A stretch of 64,000 nt of DNA, taken from Thiemannella venezuelensis. Lineage in GTDB: Bacteria; Actinomycetota; Actinomycetes; Streptosporangiales; Streptosporangiaceae. The stretch covers positions 124,001-188,000 of the forward strand of contig NZ_JACHJJ010000011.1 of the NCBI RefSeq assembly GCF_014203605.1. Reading direction: 5' to 3'. Below are positions 54,376-62,880 of the stretch, piece by piece (position 1 is the first letter of the stretch; the number at the start of each line of letters is the position of its first letter). The notes below the pieces were generated by a model. It made no database searches and was not told the DNA's origin. It saw only the letters and a list, made by a program, of their open reading frames with translations. Both the position numbers and the translations under genes were made by a program.

Positions 54376-56760
54376 GTGACCACCAGACTCTTCGGCGAGC
54401 CGGTCCAGCGGCGGGAGGACCCGCGGCTGCTCACCGGGCGGGGCCGCTACCTGGACGACCTCGGGCCGGACGCGCTGGCGGCGGCGTTCGTGCGCTCCCC
54501 GCACGCGCACGCCCTGATCCGCGACATCGACGTCTCGGCCGCGCTCGACGTGGACGGGCTGGTGGCGATCTACACCTGGGAGGACCTGCCGGACCGGCTC
54601 GCCGAGCCGCTCCCGCTGCTCATCCCGCACCCGGCGCTGACGCACGGCCGCACCGCCCACCCGCTGGCCCGCGAGCGCGTCCGGCACGTCGGGGAACCGG
54701 TCGTCATGGTCGTCGCCCGCGACCGCTACCTCGCCGAGGACGCCTGCGCGCTGATCCGGGTGGACTACGAGCTCCTCAAGCCGGTGGTCGGGGTGGAGGA
54801 GGCGGCGCAGTCGGCGCAGCCCGTCCACGACGACGTGCCGGGCAACGTCGGCGCGCACCTGGTCCAGGAGGTGCCCTCGGCGGACGGGCGGGGCGCCCGC
54901 GAGGTCATCGAGGGCGCCCCGCACACGCTGGCCTTCCGGCTGGACGTCGAGCGCAGCGCGTCCATGCCGCTGGAGGGGCGCGGCGTCTACGCCCGGTGGG
55001 ACGCCGACGACGCCTCCCTGCGGGTCTACTCCAGCACCCAGACGTCCACCAGCGTCCGCATGGCCGTCGCCGCCAAGCTGGGCCTGCCGCTGCCCAAGGT
55101 CGAGGTGATCGCGCCCGACGTGGGCGGCGGGTTCGGGGTGAAGATCGTGCACCCGTGGCCCGAGGAGGTCCTGGTGCCCTGGGCGGCGATGCTGCTGGGC
55201 CGGGAGGTCAAATGGGCCGAGGACCGGCGCGAGCACTTCGTCTCCTCGGCGCACGAGCGGGCCCAGGTGCAGTTCGTCCGGGTCGGCTTCGACGACGAGG
55301 GCCGGGTGCTCGGCCTGGAGGTGAACATCCTGCACGACCACGGCGCCTACACGCCGTACGGGATCATCGTGCCGATCATCACCTCCACCCAGCTGCCGGG
55401 GCCGTACCGGCTCGGGTCCTACCGGGTGGAGTTCTCCTCGATCTACACCAACACCGTGCAGGTCACGCCGTACCGGGGGGCGGGCCGCCCGCAGGCGGTG
55501 TTCTGCATGGAGCGCACCATGGACCGCATCGCGGCCCACCTCGGGCTGGACCGTACGGCGGTGCGCGCGGCCAACTTCATCCAGCCCGGCGAGTTCCCCT
55601 ACGACCAGGGCCTGATCTTCCAGGACGGCCGGCCGCTGATCTACGACAGCGGGGACTACCCCGAGTCGCTGCGCATGCTCAAGGAGCTGATCGGCTGGGA
55701 CTCCTTCCCCGGCCTCAAGGCGGAGGCGGCGCGGGAGGGCCGCCGGCTCGGCATCGGGATCGGCTGCTACGTCGAGGGCACCGGCGTCGGGCCGTACGAG
55801 GGCGGCCACGTGCAGGTCACCTCCGACGGCCGGGTGCACGTCTCCACCGGGCTCACCTCGCAGGGCCAGGGGCACGAGACCGCGTTCGCGCAGATCGCCG
55901 CGACCGAGCTGGGCGTGCCCCTGGACCGGGTCTCGGTCGTCACCGGGGACACCCGCAGGTTCGGCTACGCGGTCGGCACCTTCGCCTCGCGCGCCGCGGT
56001 GATGAGCGGCAACGCGATCGCCCTGGCCTGCCGGAAGGTCCGCGAGAAGGCGCTGCGGATCGCCGCCGACGCGCTGGAGGCCGACCCCCGCGACCTGGAG
56101 ATCACCGACGGTGTGGTGCACGTGACCGGCACCCCGGCCGCCGCCGTCCCGCTGGCCACCGTGGCGGTGCTCGCCAACCCGCTGCGCTACGCCTTCGACG
56201 CGGAGGCGGCCCGGGCCACGCAGTTCGCCGGGGCCTCCTCCTTCGACCGGCCGCCGGTGCAGGAGGGCCAGGAGCCGGGTCTGGAGGGGCGCGACTACTA
56301 CTCGCCGATCCGCTCGACCTTCGCCTCCGGCATGCACGCGGCGATCGTGGAGACCGACCCGCTCACCGCCGAGATCCGGATCCTGCGCTACGCCGTCGTG
56401 CACGACTGCGGAAACCTCATCAACCCGATGATCGTCGAGGGGCAGATCCACGGCGGCGTCGCGCAGGGCGTCGGCGGCGCGCTGTACGAGCGCATGGTCT
56501 ACGACGGGCACGGGCAACTGCTCAACGCGTCCTTCATGGACTTCCTGATGCCGTACGCCACGGAGGTCCCGCACGTGGAGACCGCGCACCTGCAGACTCC
56601 GTCCCCGCTCAACCCGCTCGGCATCAAGGGCGCGGGCGAGGCCGGGGTCATCCCGGTCTCGGCGGTGATCGCGGCAGCGGTCGAGGACGCCGAGGGCATC
56701 CCGATCGACCGCATGCCCATCTCCCCGTCCGACCTGTTCGGCCTGCGCGGGGCCTCCTGA
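54376..56760 (+). CDS. Molybdopterin-binding large subunit, xanthine dehydrogenase/CoxL form II-like
   Basis: The protein has 794 residues from GTG 54376, with GGGAGGGCGGGC just upstream. The N-terminal ald_Xan_dh_C domain shows RREDPRLLTGRGRYLDD and VVMVVARDRYLAEDA. The Mo-cofactor region has PYRGAGRPQAVFCMERTMDR and the catalytic Glu in GIKGAGEAGVIPVSA. The PYRGAGR loop differs from the AYRCSFR loop of true CO dehydrogenase, so this is the form II/purine-hydroxylase branch. With the permease and PucR nearby, xanthine or a related heterocycle is the likely substrate. No XdhC-type maturation gene is present in the window. Confidence 0.9.
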   Translation: MTTRLFGEPVQRREDPRLLTGRGRYLDDLGPDALAAAFVRSPHAHALIRDIDVSAALDVDGLVAIYTWEDLPDRLAEPLPLLIPHPALTHGRTAHPLARERVRHVGEPVVMVVARDRYLAEDACALIRVDYELLKPVVGVEEAAQSAQPVHDDVPGNVGAHLVQEVPSADGRGAREVIEGAPHTLAFRLDVERSASMPLEGRGVYARWDADDASLRVYSSTQTSTSVRMAVAAKLGLPLPKVEVIAPDVGGGFGVKIVHPWPEEVLVPWAAMLLGREVKWAEDRREHFVSSAHERAQVQFVRVGFDDEGRVLGLEVNILHDHGAYTPYGIIVPIITSTQLPGPYRLGSYRVEFSSIYTNTVQVTPYRGAGRPQAVFCMERTMDRIAAHLGLDRTAVRAANFIQPGEFPYDQGLIFQDGRPLIYDSGDYPESLRMLKELIGWDSFPGLKAEAAREGRRLGIGIGCYVEGTGVGPYEGGHVQVTSDGRVHVSTGLTSQGQGHETAFAQIAATELGVPLDRVSVVTGDTRRFGYAVGTFASRAAVMSGNAIALACRKVREKALRIAADALEADPRDLEITDGVVHVTGTPAAAVPLATVAVLANPLRYAFDAEAARATQFAGASSFDRPPVQEGQEPGLEGRDYYSPIRSTFASGMHAAIVETDPLTAEIRILRYAVVHDCGNLINPMIVEGQIHGGVAQGVGGALYERMVYDGHGQLLNASFMDFLMPYATEVPHVETAHLQTPSPLNPLGIKGAGEAGVIPVSAVIAAAVEDAEGIPIDRMPISPSDLFGLRGAS

Positions 56761-56821
56761 CGGCCGCCGCGGCGGTGGCCCGGCGGCGCCCCGCGGCGGT
56801 GGCCCGGCGGTGGCCCGGCCC

Positions 56822-58003
56822 CTACTCCGGCACCGGGCCGCCGTCCGGCAGGACGACGGTGAAGCAGGCGCCGGGATCGGCCGGGGTGTAGCGGGTGTCC
56901 CCGCCGTGCGCGCGGGCCAGCTCCCGGGTGATCCACAACCCCAGACCGACCGAATCGGGGTTGGTGTCGGCGTTGCTGAACCGGGAGAACAACTGGTCCC
57001 GCTTCTCCTCGGGAACCCCCGGGCCGTGGTCGCGGATGTGCACGGCGACCATGCCGGACTCCTCCCGCCCGGCGCTGATGACGATCGGCGGGGAGCCGTG
57101 GCGGACGGCGTTGGCGGCGAGGTTGACCAGGATCTGCTCCAGCCGCTGCGGGTCGGCCAGCACGGTCAGGCCGGGATCCACCGCCACGCTCACCGGAGCG
57201 GTCAGGTAGCCGACGGCCTCGTCGACGGCGGTGCTCAGCCGGACCTGCCGCAGGTCGAGCTGGAGTCCCTGGCTGTCGACGCGCTCGGCGTCCAGCAGGT
57301 TGGCGGCCAGCCGCCGGATCCGGCTGCTCTGCCGCAGCGCCATGGAGATGATCTCGTGCCGCTGCTCCGGCGGAAGGTCCCCGTCGTCCAGCGTCTCCAG
57401 CGCGAACTGCACCGAGGTCAGCGGGGAGCGCACGTCATGGGCGAGCGTGGCGGTCAGCGCGGCCCGCCACCGCTCCATCCGCCGGATCGTGTCGCGGTCC
57501 CTGCGCTGGTAGCCGACCTGCTGCGCGATCAGGGCGCCCACGCCCATCACCGCCGGGATGAGCAGCGCCGCGCCGCCGATCACCACCGGGCCGCGCTCAT
57601 CGATGACCAGGGGGGTGACGTAGGCCAGCGCCGCGACCGGGCCCAGCGCCAGCACGGCCGCGATCGAGAAGTGCATGCCCACCCAGACGAACAACATCGT
57701 CAGGAACGGCGCGGTGCCGATCGAGCCGCCCGTGAGCGCCCAGGTGCAGTAGGAGAGCAGCACCAGCACGGGCACGCACAGGACGAGCGGAGCCTGCGGG
57801 TCGAGCCGGGACCAGGGGGTCCACCACGCCGCCGCGGCCACGCCCGCGGCGAGTACGGTGACCGCGATGAGGGGGACGTGCTGGTCGTCCGGTGCCGTCA
57901 GCAGTCCCACCGCCGCCAGGACCGTGCCCAGGGCGAAGACCAGCGCCATCTGGCGCGCGGCGTGCCCCGGGTTCTCTCCCAGCACGGATCTCTGCTCCGA
58001 CAT
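56822..58003 (-). CDS. Orphan membrane histidine kinase
   Basis: The protein has 393 residues from ATG 58003. About six hydrophobic segments form an N-terminal sensor (residues about 18-160, for example MALVFALGTVLAAVGLL). Then come HisKA with LTATLAHDVRSPLTSVQFAL (phospho-His) and HATPase_c with LVNLAANAVRHG, RDHGPGVPEEKRDQL and SVGLGLWITRELARAHG. The sensor has the multi-helix layout of kinases that detect membrane or small-molecule signals. No response regulator is adjacent; the neighbour is an MFS transporter. Confidence 0.87.
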   Translation of the reverse strand: MSEQRSVLGENPGHAARQMALVFALGTVLAAVGLLTAPDDQHVPLIAVTVLAAGVAAAAWWTPWSRLDPQAPLVLCVPVLVLLSYCTWALTGGSIGTAPFLTMLFVWVGMHFSIAAVLALGPVAALAYVTPLVIDERGPVVIGGAALLIPAVMGVGALIAQQVGYQRRDRDTIRRMERWRAALTATLAHDVRSPLTSVQFALETLDDGDLPPEQRHEIISMALRQSSRIRRLAANLLDAERVDSQGLQLDLRQVRLSTAVDEAVGYLTAPVSVAVDPGLTVLADPQRLEQILVNLAANAVRHGSPPIVISAGREESGMVAVHIRDHGPGVPEEKRDQLFSRFSNADTNPDSVGLGLWITRELARAHGGDTRYTPADPGACFTVVLPDGGPVPE

Positions 58004-58098
58004 CACGACCCCCCGGTGCGAGCTTCCCCAACCCTCCACGATAACCATCGGCGACGCGGGAGCGACACTCGGTGATCGGCGGGCGCCCCGCCGGAGGG

Positions 58099-59343
58099 TC
58101 AGGAGGCGGCCTCGTCCGGGGCGGGCAGGTCGCGCATCCCGCGCAGCGGGGAGAGCAGCAGCGGCACGACGGCCAGCATCGTGAGGCCCGCGCTGACCCA
58201 GAGTGCGGCACGGGCTTGGAGGACCTCGCCCAGGACGCCTCCGGCGAGGCCGCCGAGCGGGAGGGTGCCCCACACCACGAAGCGCATGGTGGCGTTCATC
58301 CGGCCCAGCATGTGCTCGGGCGTGACGCTCTGGCGGAAGCTGACCTGGCCGACGTTGTAGAGCACCACGCCGACCGAGTTCACGAACGTCCCGATCACGA
58401 ACAGCGAGAGCCCCCAGCCGGGTTCGGTGAGCGGCACCAGGACCATGAACGGGGACGTGACCAGCATGGAGAGCCAGATGAGCCGGGCCGAGCCGACCCG
58501 GCGGCTCACCCGCCCCACGACCACCGCGCCGGTCAGGCCGCCCACGGCGGCCGCGGAGAACATCAGGCCGACCAGGCCGGGGGCGAGGCCGAGCACCCGG
58601 GACAGGAAGATCATCTCGACGGCGGCGAAGATGCCGTTCGCGAAGTTCGCGGTGGCGGTGCAGGCGGCGATCATCCGCAGGATCCGGTGCGTGGCCACGT
58701 AGCGCAGGCCCTCGCCGATCTCCTTCAGCAGCCCCCGGCGCTCCGCCCGGCCGGGCACCTGCTCGGCGGCGTCGATCCGCCACAGGAAGAGAGCCGAGCC
58801 GAGGAAGCTGACCGCGTCGGCGAGCACCGCGACCGGCGCGGTCAGCAGCTGGACCAGTCCGCCGCCCAGACCGGGCCCGGCCACGCCGGCCGTCGAGCGC
58901 ACGACCTCCAGCGTGGCGTTGCCGTCCACCAGCCGGTCGCGGCTGATCAGGCTCGGCAGGTAGCTCTGGTAGGCGATGTCGAAGAAGACCGTGGCCAGGC
59001 CGGTGCCGAGCGCCACGCCGTACAGCTGGAGCATGGTCAGCGCGTCCAGCCACCACGCGACCGGGATCGAGGCCAGCAGCACCCCGCGGACCAGGTCGGC
59101 GGCGACCAGGATGCGGCGCCGCGCCATCCGGTCCACCCACACCCCGGCGGGCAGCCCGATCAGCAGGAACGCCGCGGTCTCGGCCGCCACCAGCAGCCCC
59201 ATCTGGAGCTCGCTCGCCTTCAGCGCGGTCAGCGCCACGAACGGCAGGGCGATCAGGCTGATCTGGGTGCCGGCCTGGCTGATCGTGTCGGCCCCGAACA
59301 GGAGCATGAAGTTCCGGTGCCGGAACAGGCTGGGAGGGGTCAT
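58099..59343 (-). CDS. MFS transporter (macrolide-efflux-like, 12 helix)
   Basis: The protein has 414 residues from ATG 59343. It opens with FRHRNFMLLFGADTISQAG, typical of MefA/enterobactin-exporter-like MFS members, and has VWVDRMARRRILVAADLVRG in the loop after helix 2 and RFVVWGTLPLGGLAGG late. This branch usually exports macrolides, siderophores or other small molecules, but substrate is unknown here. No regulator is adjacent. It is followed on the same strand by the histidine kinase 95 bases away, though nothing else links them. Confidence 0.85.
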   Translation of the reverse strand: MTPPSLFRHRNFMLLFGADTISQAGTQISLIALPFVALTALKASELQMGLLVAAETAAFLLIGLPAGVWVDRMARRRILVAADLVRGVLLASIPVAWWLDALTMLQLYGVALGTGLATVFFDIAYQSYLPSLISRDRLVDGNATLEVVRSTAGVAGPGLGGGLVQLLTAPVAVLADAVSFLGSALFLWRIDAAEQVPGRAERRGLLKEIGEGLRYVATHRILRMIAACTATANFANGIFAAVEMIFLSRVLGLAPGLVGLMFSAAAVGGLTGAVVVGRVSRRVGSARLIWLSMLVTSPFMVLVPLTEPGWGLSLFVIGTFVNSVGVVLYNVGQVSFRQSVTPEHMLGRMNATMRFVVWGTLPLGGLAGGVLGEVLQARAALWVSAGLTMLAVVPLLLSPLRGMRDLPAPDEAAS

Positions 59344-59405
59344 CGGGGCATCGTGACGAAGACCGCGTTCCCCTGCAACTCCTTTCGCCCCGGTCCGCTC
59401 CGAGG

Positions 59406-60347
59406 TCAGGACGGCGCGGCGGTGAGGCGCCTGCGGAAGACCCAGTAGGACCAGGTCTGGTAGCCCACCACGAAGGGCAGGGCGATCAGGCCGATCCAGG
59501 TGAGCACGGTCAGCGTGTACGGGCCGGAGGCGGCCTCGGCGACGGTCAGGCCGGGGAGCGGGGCGGGCCACAGGGCGCTGAACAGGGCGGCGCCGGTCAG
59601 GGCGATCGACGAGGCGGTGGCGGTGAAGGCCCAGCCGTCCCGGCCGCGCCAGGTCAGGGCCGCTCCGGCGGCCAGGGCGGCCATCGCGGTCAGCGCGAAC
59701 CCCCAGAGCCAGGGCGAGTCGCCCCACTCCGCGACGGCCGTCCCGGTCGAGGGGATGCCGGACAGCGCCACCACCCCGGCGGGCAGCGCCGCCGCAGAGA
59801 CGATCATCGCGCTGCGGCGGGCGCGGGCGCGGACCGGGCCGGAGGTCTTGAGCGCGACGAAGACCGCGCCGTGCAGCAGGCAGAGCAGGAGGGAGAAGGC
59901 TCCGCCGGTCAGCGCGGCGAGCGCGCTGTCGTGCAGCAGGTCGGCGAAGACCGCGCCCCACAGGAAGGCCGGCAGCGCGCTGCCGCCCGCGATCCCCAGA
60001 TCGCACCAGGTGCGGTCGGCGGCGTGGTGGACCTTGCCCCGCCACTCCAGCCCGACGCCGCGCACGATCAGCCCGGCCAGGACGAGCACGATCGGCAGGT
60101 AGAACTCGCTGAGCAGGCCGGCGTACCAGGCGGGGAAGGCGGCGAACATGGCGCCCACCGCGGTGATCAGCCAGACCTCGTTGCCGTCCCAGACCGGGCC
60201 GATCGTGCCGAGGACCTGCTTGCGCTCGGCCTCGCTCCGGGACAGGACCGGGGCCAGCATGCCGACGCCGAAGTCGAAGCCCTCCAGGACGAAGAAGCCC
60301 GTCCAGAGGAACGCGATGACCGCGAACCAGAGAGTGGTGAGTTCCAT
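59406..60347 (-). CDS. cydB: Cytochrome bd oxidase subunit II
   Basis: The 313-residue protein has about eight or nine helices, the family's length. It opens with LWFAVIAFLWTGFFVLEGFD and contains VWDGNEVWLITAVGAMFAAFP, the two best-known CydB motifs, and ends FVVGYQTWSYWVFRRRL. With CydA it forms the quinol oxidase that reduces O2 at low oxygen without pumping protons. It is 10 bases downstream of cydA. The cydC and cydD ABC-transporter genes that often follow are not present here. Confidence 0.94.
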   Translation of the reverse strand: MELTTLWFAVIAFLWTGFFVLEGFDFGVGMLAPVLSRSEAERKQVLGTIGPVWDGNEVWLITAVGAMFAAFPAWYAGLLSEFYLPIVLVLAGLIVRGVGLEWRGKVHHAADRTWCDLGIAGGSALPAFLWGAVFADLLHDSALAALTGGAFSLLLCLLHGAVFVALKTSGPVRARARRSAMIVSAAALPAGVVALSGIPSTGTAVAEWGDSPWLWGFALTAMAALAAGAALTWRGRDGWAFTATASSIALTGAALFSALWPAPLPGLTVAEAASGPYTLTVLTWIGLIALPFVVGYQTWSYWVFRRRLTAAPS

Positions 60348-60357
60348 CGGTGCTCCC

Positions 60358-61773
60358 TCAGTACATCAGGGTCGGCTGGAGCATGACGGCCGTGGTCTCG
60401 TCCTGGCCCGGCGGCGAGGCGGGCGGGGCGGGGGGGACCGGCTCAGGTCCCGCCTTGACGTGGCGGACGAGCAGTACGGCCTCGGCCACGGCGAGCAGGC
60501 CGTACAGGAGGGTGAAGACCGCCAGGGAGACCGCCACCTCGGTCAGGCTGACGCCGGGGGAGACGCTCGCCGCGGTGAGCAGCTCGCCCTGGACGGTCCA
60601 GGGCTGGCGGCCGATCTCGCTGAGCAGCCAGCCCGCGATCATCGCGGCGGCCGGCAGCGGGAGCGCCAGCAGGCAGGCGCGGGCGAACCAGCCGGGGACC
60701 GGGCGGCGGCGCCGGGTCAGCCAGAGGCCGAGGACCGACAGCGCCACCGTGCTCAGCCCGAAGGTGATCATCACGCGGAAGGACGCGTAGACCACCGGCA
60801 CGTTGGGCCGGTAGTCCCCGGGGCCGAACTTCGCGGCGAACTCGGCCTGCAGGTCCTCGGTGCCCCGGACGACCGCGTCCGGGTCGTTGGTGGCCAGGAA
60901 GCTGAGCAGCATCGGCACCTCGATCCCCGGAACCGGGGAGAAGGCCGCGCCCGCGGTGTCGCGCTCGAGCCCTTCGGCGGCGGCCAGCTTCATGGGCTGC
61001 TGCTCGTACAGGAGCTTGCCGGACAGGTCTCCGGTGCCCGCGGAGACCGCCCCCGCGATCGCCGTCATGACCAGGGCGGCCCGCATCGGGGTGCGCCACA
61101 TGCTCACCGCGCCCCGGCGCAGCGGGACGGTCCGGTCGGGGTCGCTCCTGCGCTCCTTCAGGATGTTGTAGCCGCAGACCGCGAGCACGAATCCGCCCGC
61201 GACGATGAAGGCCCCCGCCACCACGTGCGGGACCTGGGCGAGCGCGGTGGAGTTGGTGAGCACGGCCCACAGGTCCGTCATCCGGGCCTTGCCGTCGACC
61301 ACCTCGTAGCCGACCGGGTGCTTCATCCAGGCGTTGGCGGCGAGGATGAAGTAGGCCGACAGGTTGGAACCGATGACCGCGGCCCAGATCGTGGCCAGGT
61401 GCACGCGCTTGGGCAGCCTGTCCCAGCCGAAGATCCACAGGCCGAGGAAGGTCGACTCCAGGAAGAACGCGAGCAGTGCCTCCAGCGCCAGCGGAGCGCC
61501 GAAGACGTCGCCGACGAAGACCGAGTACTCGCTCCAGTTCATCCCGAACTGGAACTCCTGCACGATGCCGGTGACCACGCCCATCGCGAAGTTGATCAGG
61601 AAGAGCTTCCCGAAGAACTTCGTCAGCCGCAGGTACTGCTCCTTGCCCGTACGGTGCCAGGCGGTCTGCAGGCCGGCCACGAAGACGCCGAGCCCGATCG
61701 TCAGGGGTACGAAAAGAAAGTGGTACACGGTGGTGACCCCGAACTGCCACCGTGCCAGGTCCAGCGCTTCCAT
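60358..61773 (-). CDS. cydA: Cytochrome bd oxidase subunit I
   Basis: The protein has 471 residues from ATG 61773 (GGGGGAAGC upstream). It starts LARWQFGVTTVYHFLFVPLT, with the axial heme His. It has GWDRLPKRVHLATIWAAVIG and the IGRQPWTVQG motif near the C-terminus. The quinol-binding loop is of the short type. It oxidises menaquinol and holds hemes b558, b595 and d. A very long inverted repeat lies 20 bases upstream of the start, so control by a repressor or an attenuating hairpin is likely. Confidence 0.94.
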   Translation of the reverse strand: MEALDLARWQFGVTTVYHFLFVPLTIGLGVFVAGLQTAWHRTGKEQYLRLTKFFGKLFLINFAMGVVTGIVQEFQFGMNWSEYSVFVGDVFGAPLALEALLAFFLESTFLGLWIFGWDRLPKRVHLATIWAAVIGSNLSAYFILAANAWMKHPVGYEVVDGKARMTDLWAVLTNSTALAQVPHVVAGAFIVAGGFVLAVCGYNILKERRSDPDRTVPLRRGAVSMWRTPMRAALVMTAIAGAVSAGTGDLSGKLLYEQQPMKLAAAEGLERDTAGAAFSPVPGIEVPMLLSFLATNDPDAVVRGTEDLQAEFAAKFGPGDYRPNVPVVYASFRVMITFGLSTVALSVLGLWLTRRRRPVPGWFARACLLALPLPAAAMIAGWLLSEIGRQPWTVQGELLTAASVSPGVSLTEVAVSLAVFTLLYGLLAVAEAVLLVRHVKAGPEPVPPAPPASPPGQDETTAVMLQPTLMY

Positions 61774-61792
61774 GCTTCCCCCAACGACTGAA

Positions 61793-61841
61793 GCTCTACA
61801 AGCCGTAGTGCTACTTCTAGTAGTACTACGGCTTGTAGAGC
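61793..61841. promoter_or_regulatory. 23-bp inverted repeat with 3-base loop before cydAB
   Basis: Left arm 61793-61815 begins GCTCTACAAGCCGTAGT and is matched by 61819-61841 with one mismatch; the loop is TCT. It also contains the internal palindrome GTAGTACTAC. It does not match the Rex site TGTGAAC-N3-TTCACA expected for oxygen/redox control of cyd genes. An operator overlapping a TTGCTC-N18-TAGAAG promoter is one reading. Confidence 0.65.
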
Positions 61842-62288
61842 AATGGGAGGGAGCGGCGCCGCGAGCTGCTGCGATCTTCGTCACACGGCCCGGTTCGAGA
61901 CCGCACTTCTCTTACGGGCCAGATCGTCCCCTCTGGCTCGCGGCACCGGTCCTTCCCCGGCATCGCCGGGGATGCTCTCCCCGGCGTCCCGGTGTGGTGG
62001 GCTGGCGGCCCTGTCCACCGGTGCGCTTCCGGGTCCGCCAGGCCCCCGGAAGCGCATGGCCCAATCGTGCACCGGAGGGAGGAGGCCGCGCGTCCGCCGC
62101 TCGGGTGATTCCGGGGTACGCCGGGCGGCGGACGTGATCGGCCCGCGTGCAAGCGCCGCTACGGAGGCGTGCAAGCGCAGATAAAGCGCGGATAAGGAGG
62201 AATGAAAGCGGGCCTCGCTATCAATGACTCACAAGCCCGGGGGGGAACCGGCAAGGGGCCGGTCCGAGGGGCTGAGGGAGAGACCATC
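61842..62288. other. Long intergenic region between cydA and secreted-protein gene
   Basis: There are 447 bases without a convincing gene. It contains GTGCAAGCGC twice (about 62147 and 62168), several short GC hairpins and the purine-rich AAGGAGGA near 62196. The last 90 bases form the leader of the secreted-protein gene. I do not recognise a known riboswitch in it. Confidence 0.4.
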
Positions 62289-62804
62289 ATGAAGCGACTG
62301 ACCACCGGCCTGCTGGCCACCGCCGCCACCGCCGCCGCGTTCGCGCTCGCGGTCCCGGCCACCGCGCAGGCCGCCACCCCCGCGACGGCGTCCGCCGCGA
62401 CCGCCTCGTCCGGCTACGACTACGAGGACTACTGGGGCTCGGTCTACTCGGCCAACCACAAGGCCAAGGCCAAGGGCTGGATCGGCGTCGAGTGGGACCA
62501 CCACCAGAAGTCCAACGAGGTGCACGTCAGCGGCAAGCTCTACGACCTCGACCACCGCACCTACAAGCAGGGCGGCAAGTGCGCCTACCTGAAGATCCAG
62601 GCCCACGGGTTCGGCGACCACCACAACTACTGGGCCGACAGCAAGTACTACAAGTACTGCGGCGCCGGCGGCTACAAGAAGTTCCACTTCTCCAGCCACG
62701 ACACCGACGCCGTCCGGGTGAAGGTCTGCCAGATCGGCCTGCACAGCTCCTACCCGACCCGCTGCGGCGACTGGGACTACCTCTACACCGCCGAGAGCGA
62801 GTGA
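62289..62804 (+). CDS. Secreted small protein of unknown function
   Basis: The protein has 171 residues from ATG 62289 with GGGAGAG 6 bases upstream. The signal peptide is clear: basic MKR, a hydrophobic Ala/Leu core and cleavage after AQA (about residue 28). The mature part is rich in Tyr, His, Lys and Gly and has four cysteines (GGKCAYLK, KYCGAGG, VKVCQIG, TRCGDWDY) that could form two disulfides. No family is recognised. Repeated His/Lys/Tyr suggest a surface or metal/polysaccharide-binding protein, but this is speculative. A strong terminator follows. Confidence 0.8.
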   Translation: MKRLTTGLLATAATAAAFALAVPATAQAATPATASAATASSGYDYEDYWGSVYSANHKAKAKGWIGVEWDHHQKSNEVHVSGKLYDLDHRTYKQGGKCAYLKIQAHGFGDHHNYWADSKYYKYCGAGGYKKFHFSSHDTDAVRVKVCQIGLHSSYPTRCGDWDYLYTAESE

Positions 62805-62818
62805 CCGCATATATCCCG

Positions 62819-62852
62819 GGACGGCCCGCCCCTCTGAGGGGGCGGGCCGTCC
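62819..62852. terminator. Strong terminator hairpin
   Basis: GGACGGCCCGCCCC (62819-62832) pairs with GGGGCGGGCCGTCC (62839-62852) around a 6-base loop. It lies between the secreted-protein gene and the convergent deacetylase gene, so it can serve both. Confidence 0.75.
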
Positions 62853-62880
62853 GCGTCTCGGGGCGTCTCGGGTCCGCGTC

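Noticed and set aside
52931-56760. Aerobic carbon monoxide dehydrogenase operon
   Set aside because: The Mo-subunit loop PYRGAGR lacks the AYRCSFR signature, and the purine permease and PucR neighbours fit a xanthine-type hydroxylase better.
61842-62288. Possible c-di-AMP or other riboswitch upstream of the secreted protein
   Set aside because: GGTGATTCCGGGG and purine-rich blocks are present, but the conserved order of the ydaO motif could not be found.
62202-62288. N-terminal extension MKAGLAINDSQ... of the secreted protein, starting behind AAGGAGGA
   Set aside because: The AAGGAGGA is only 1 base from that ATG, and the extension would bury the clear signal peptide that begins at ATG 62289.
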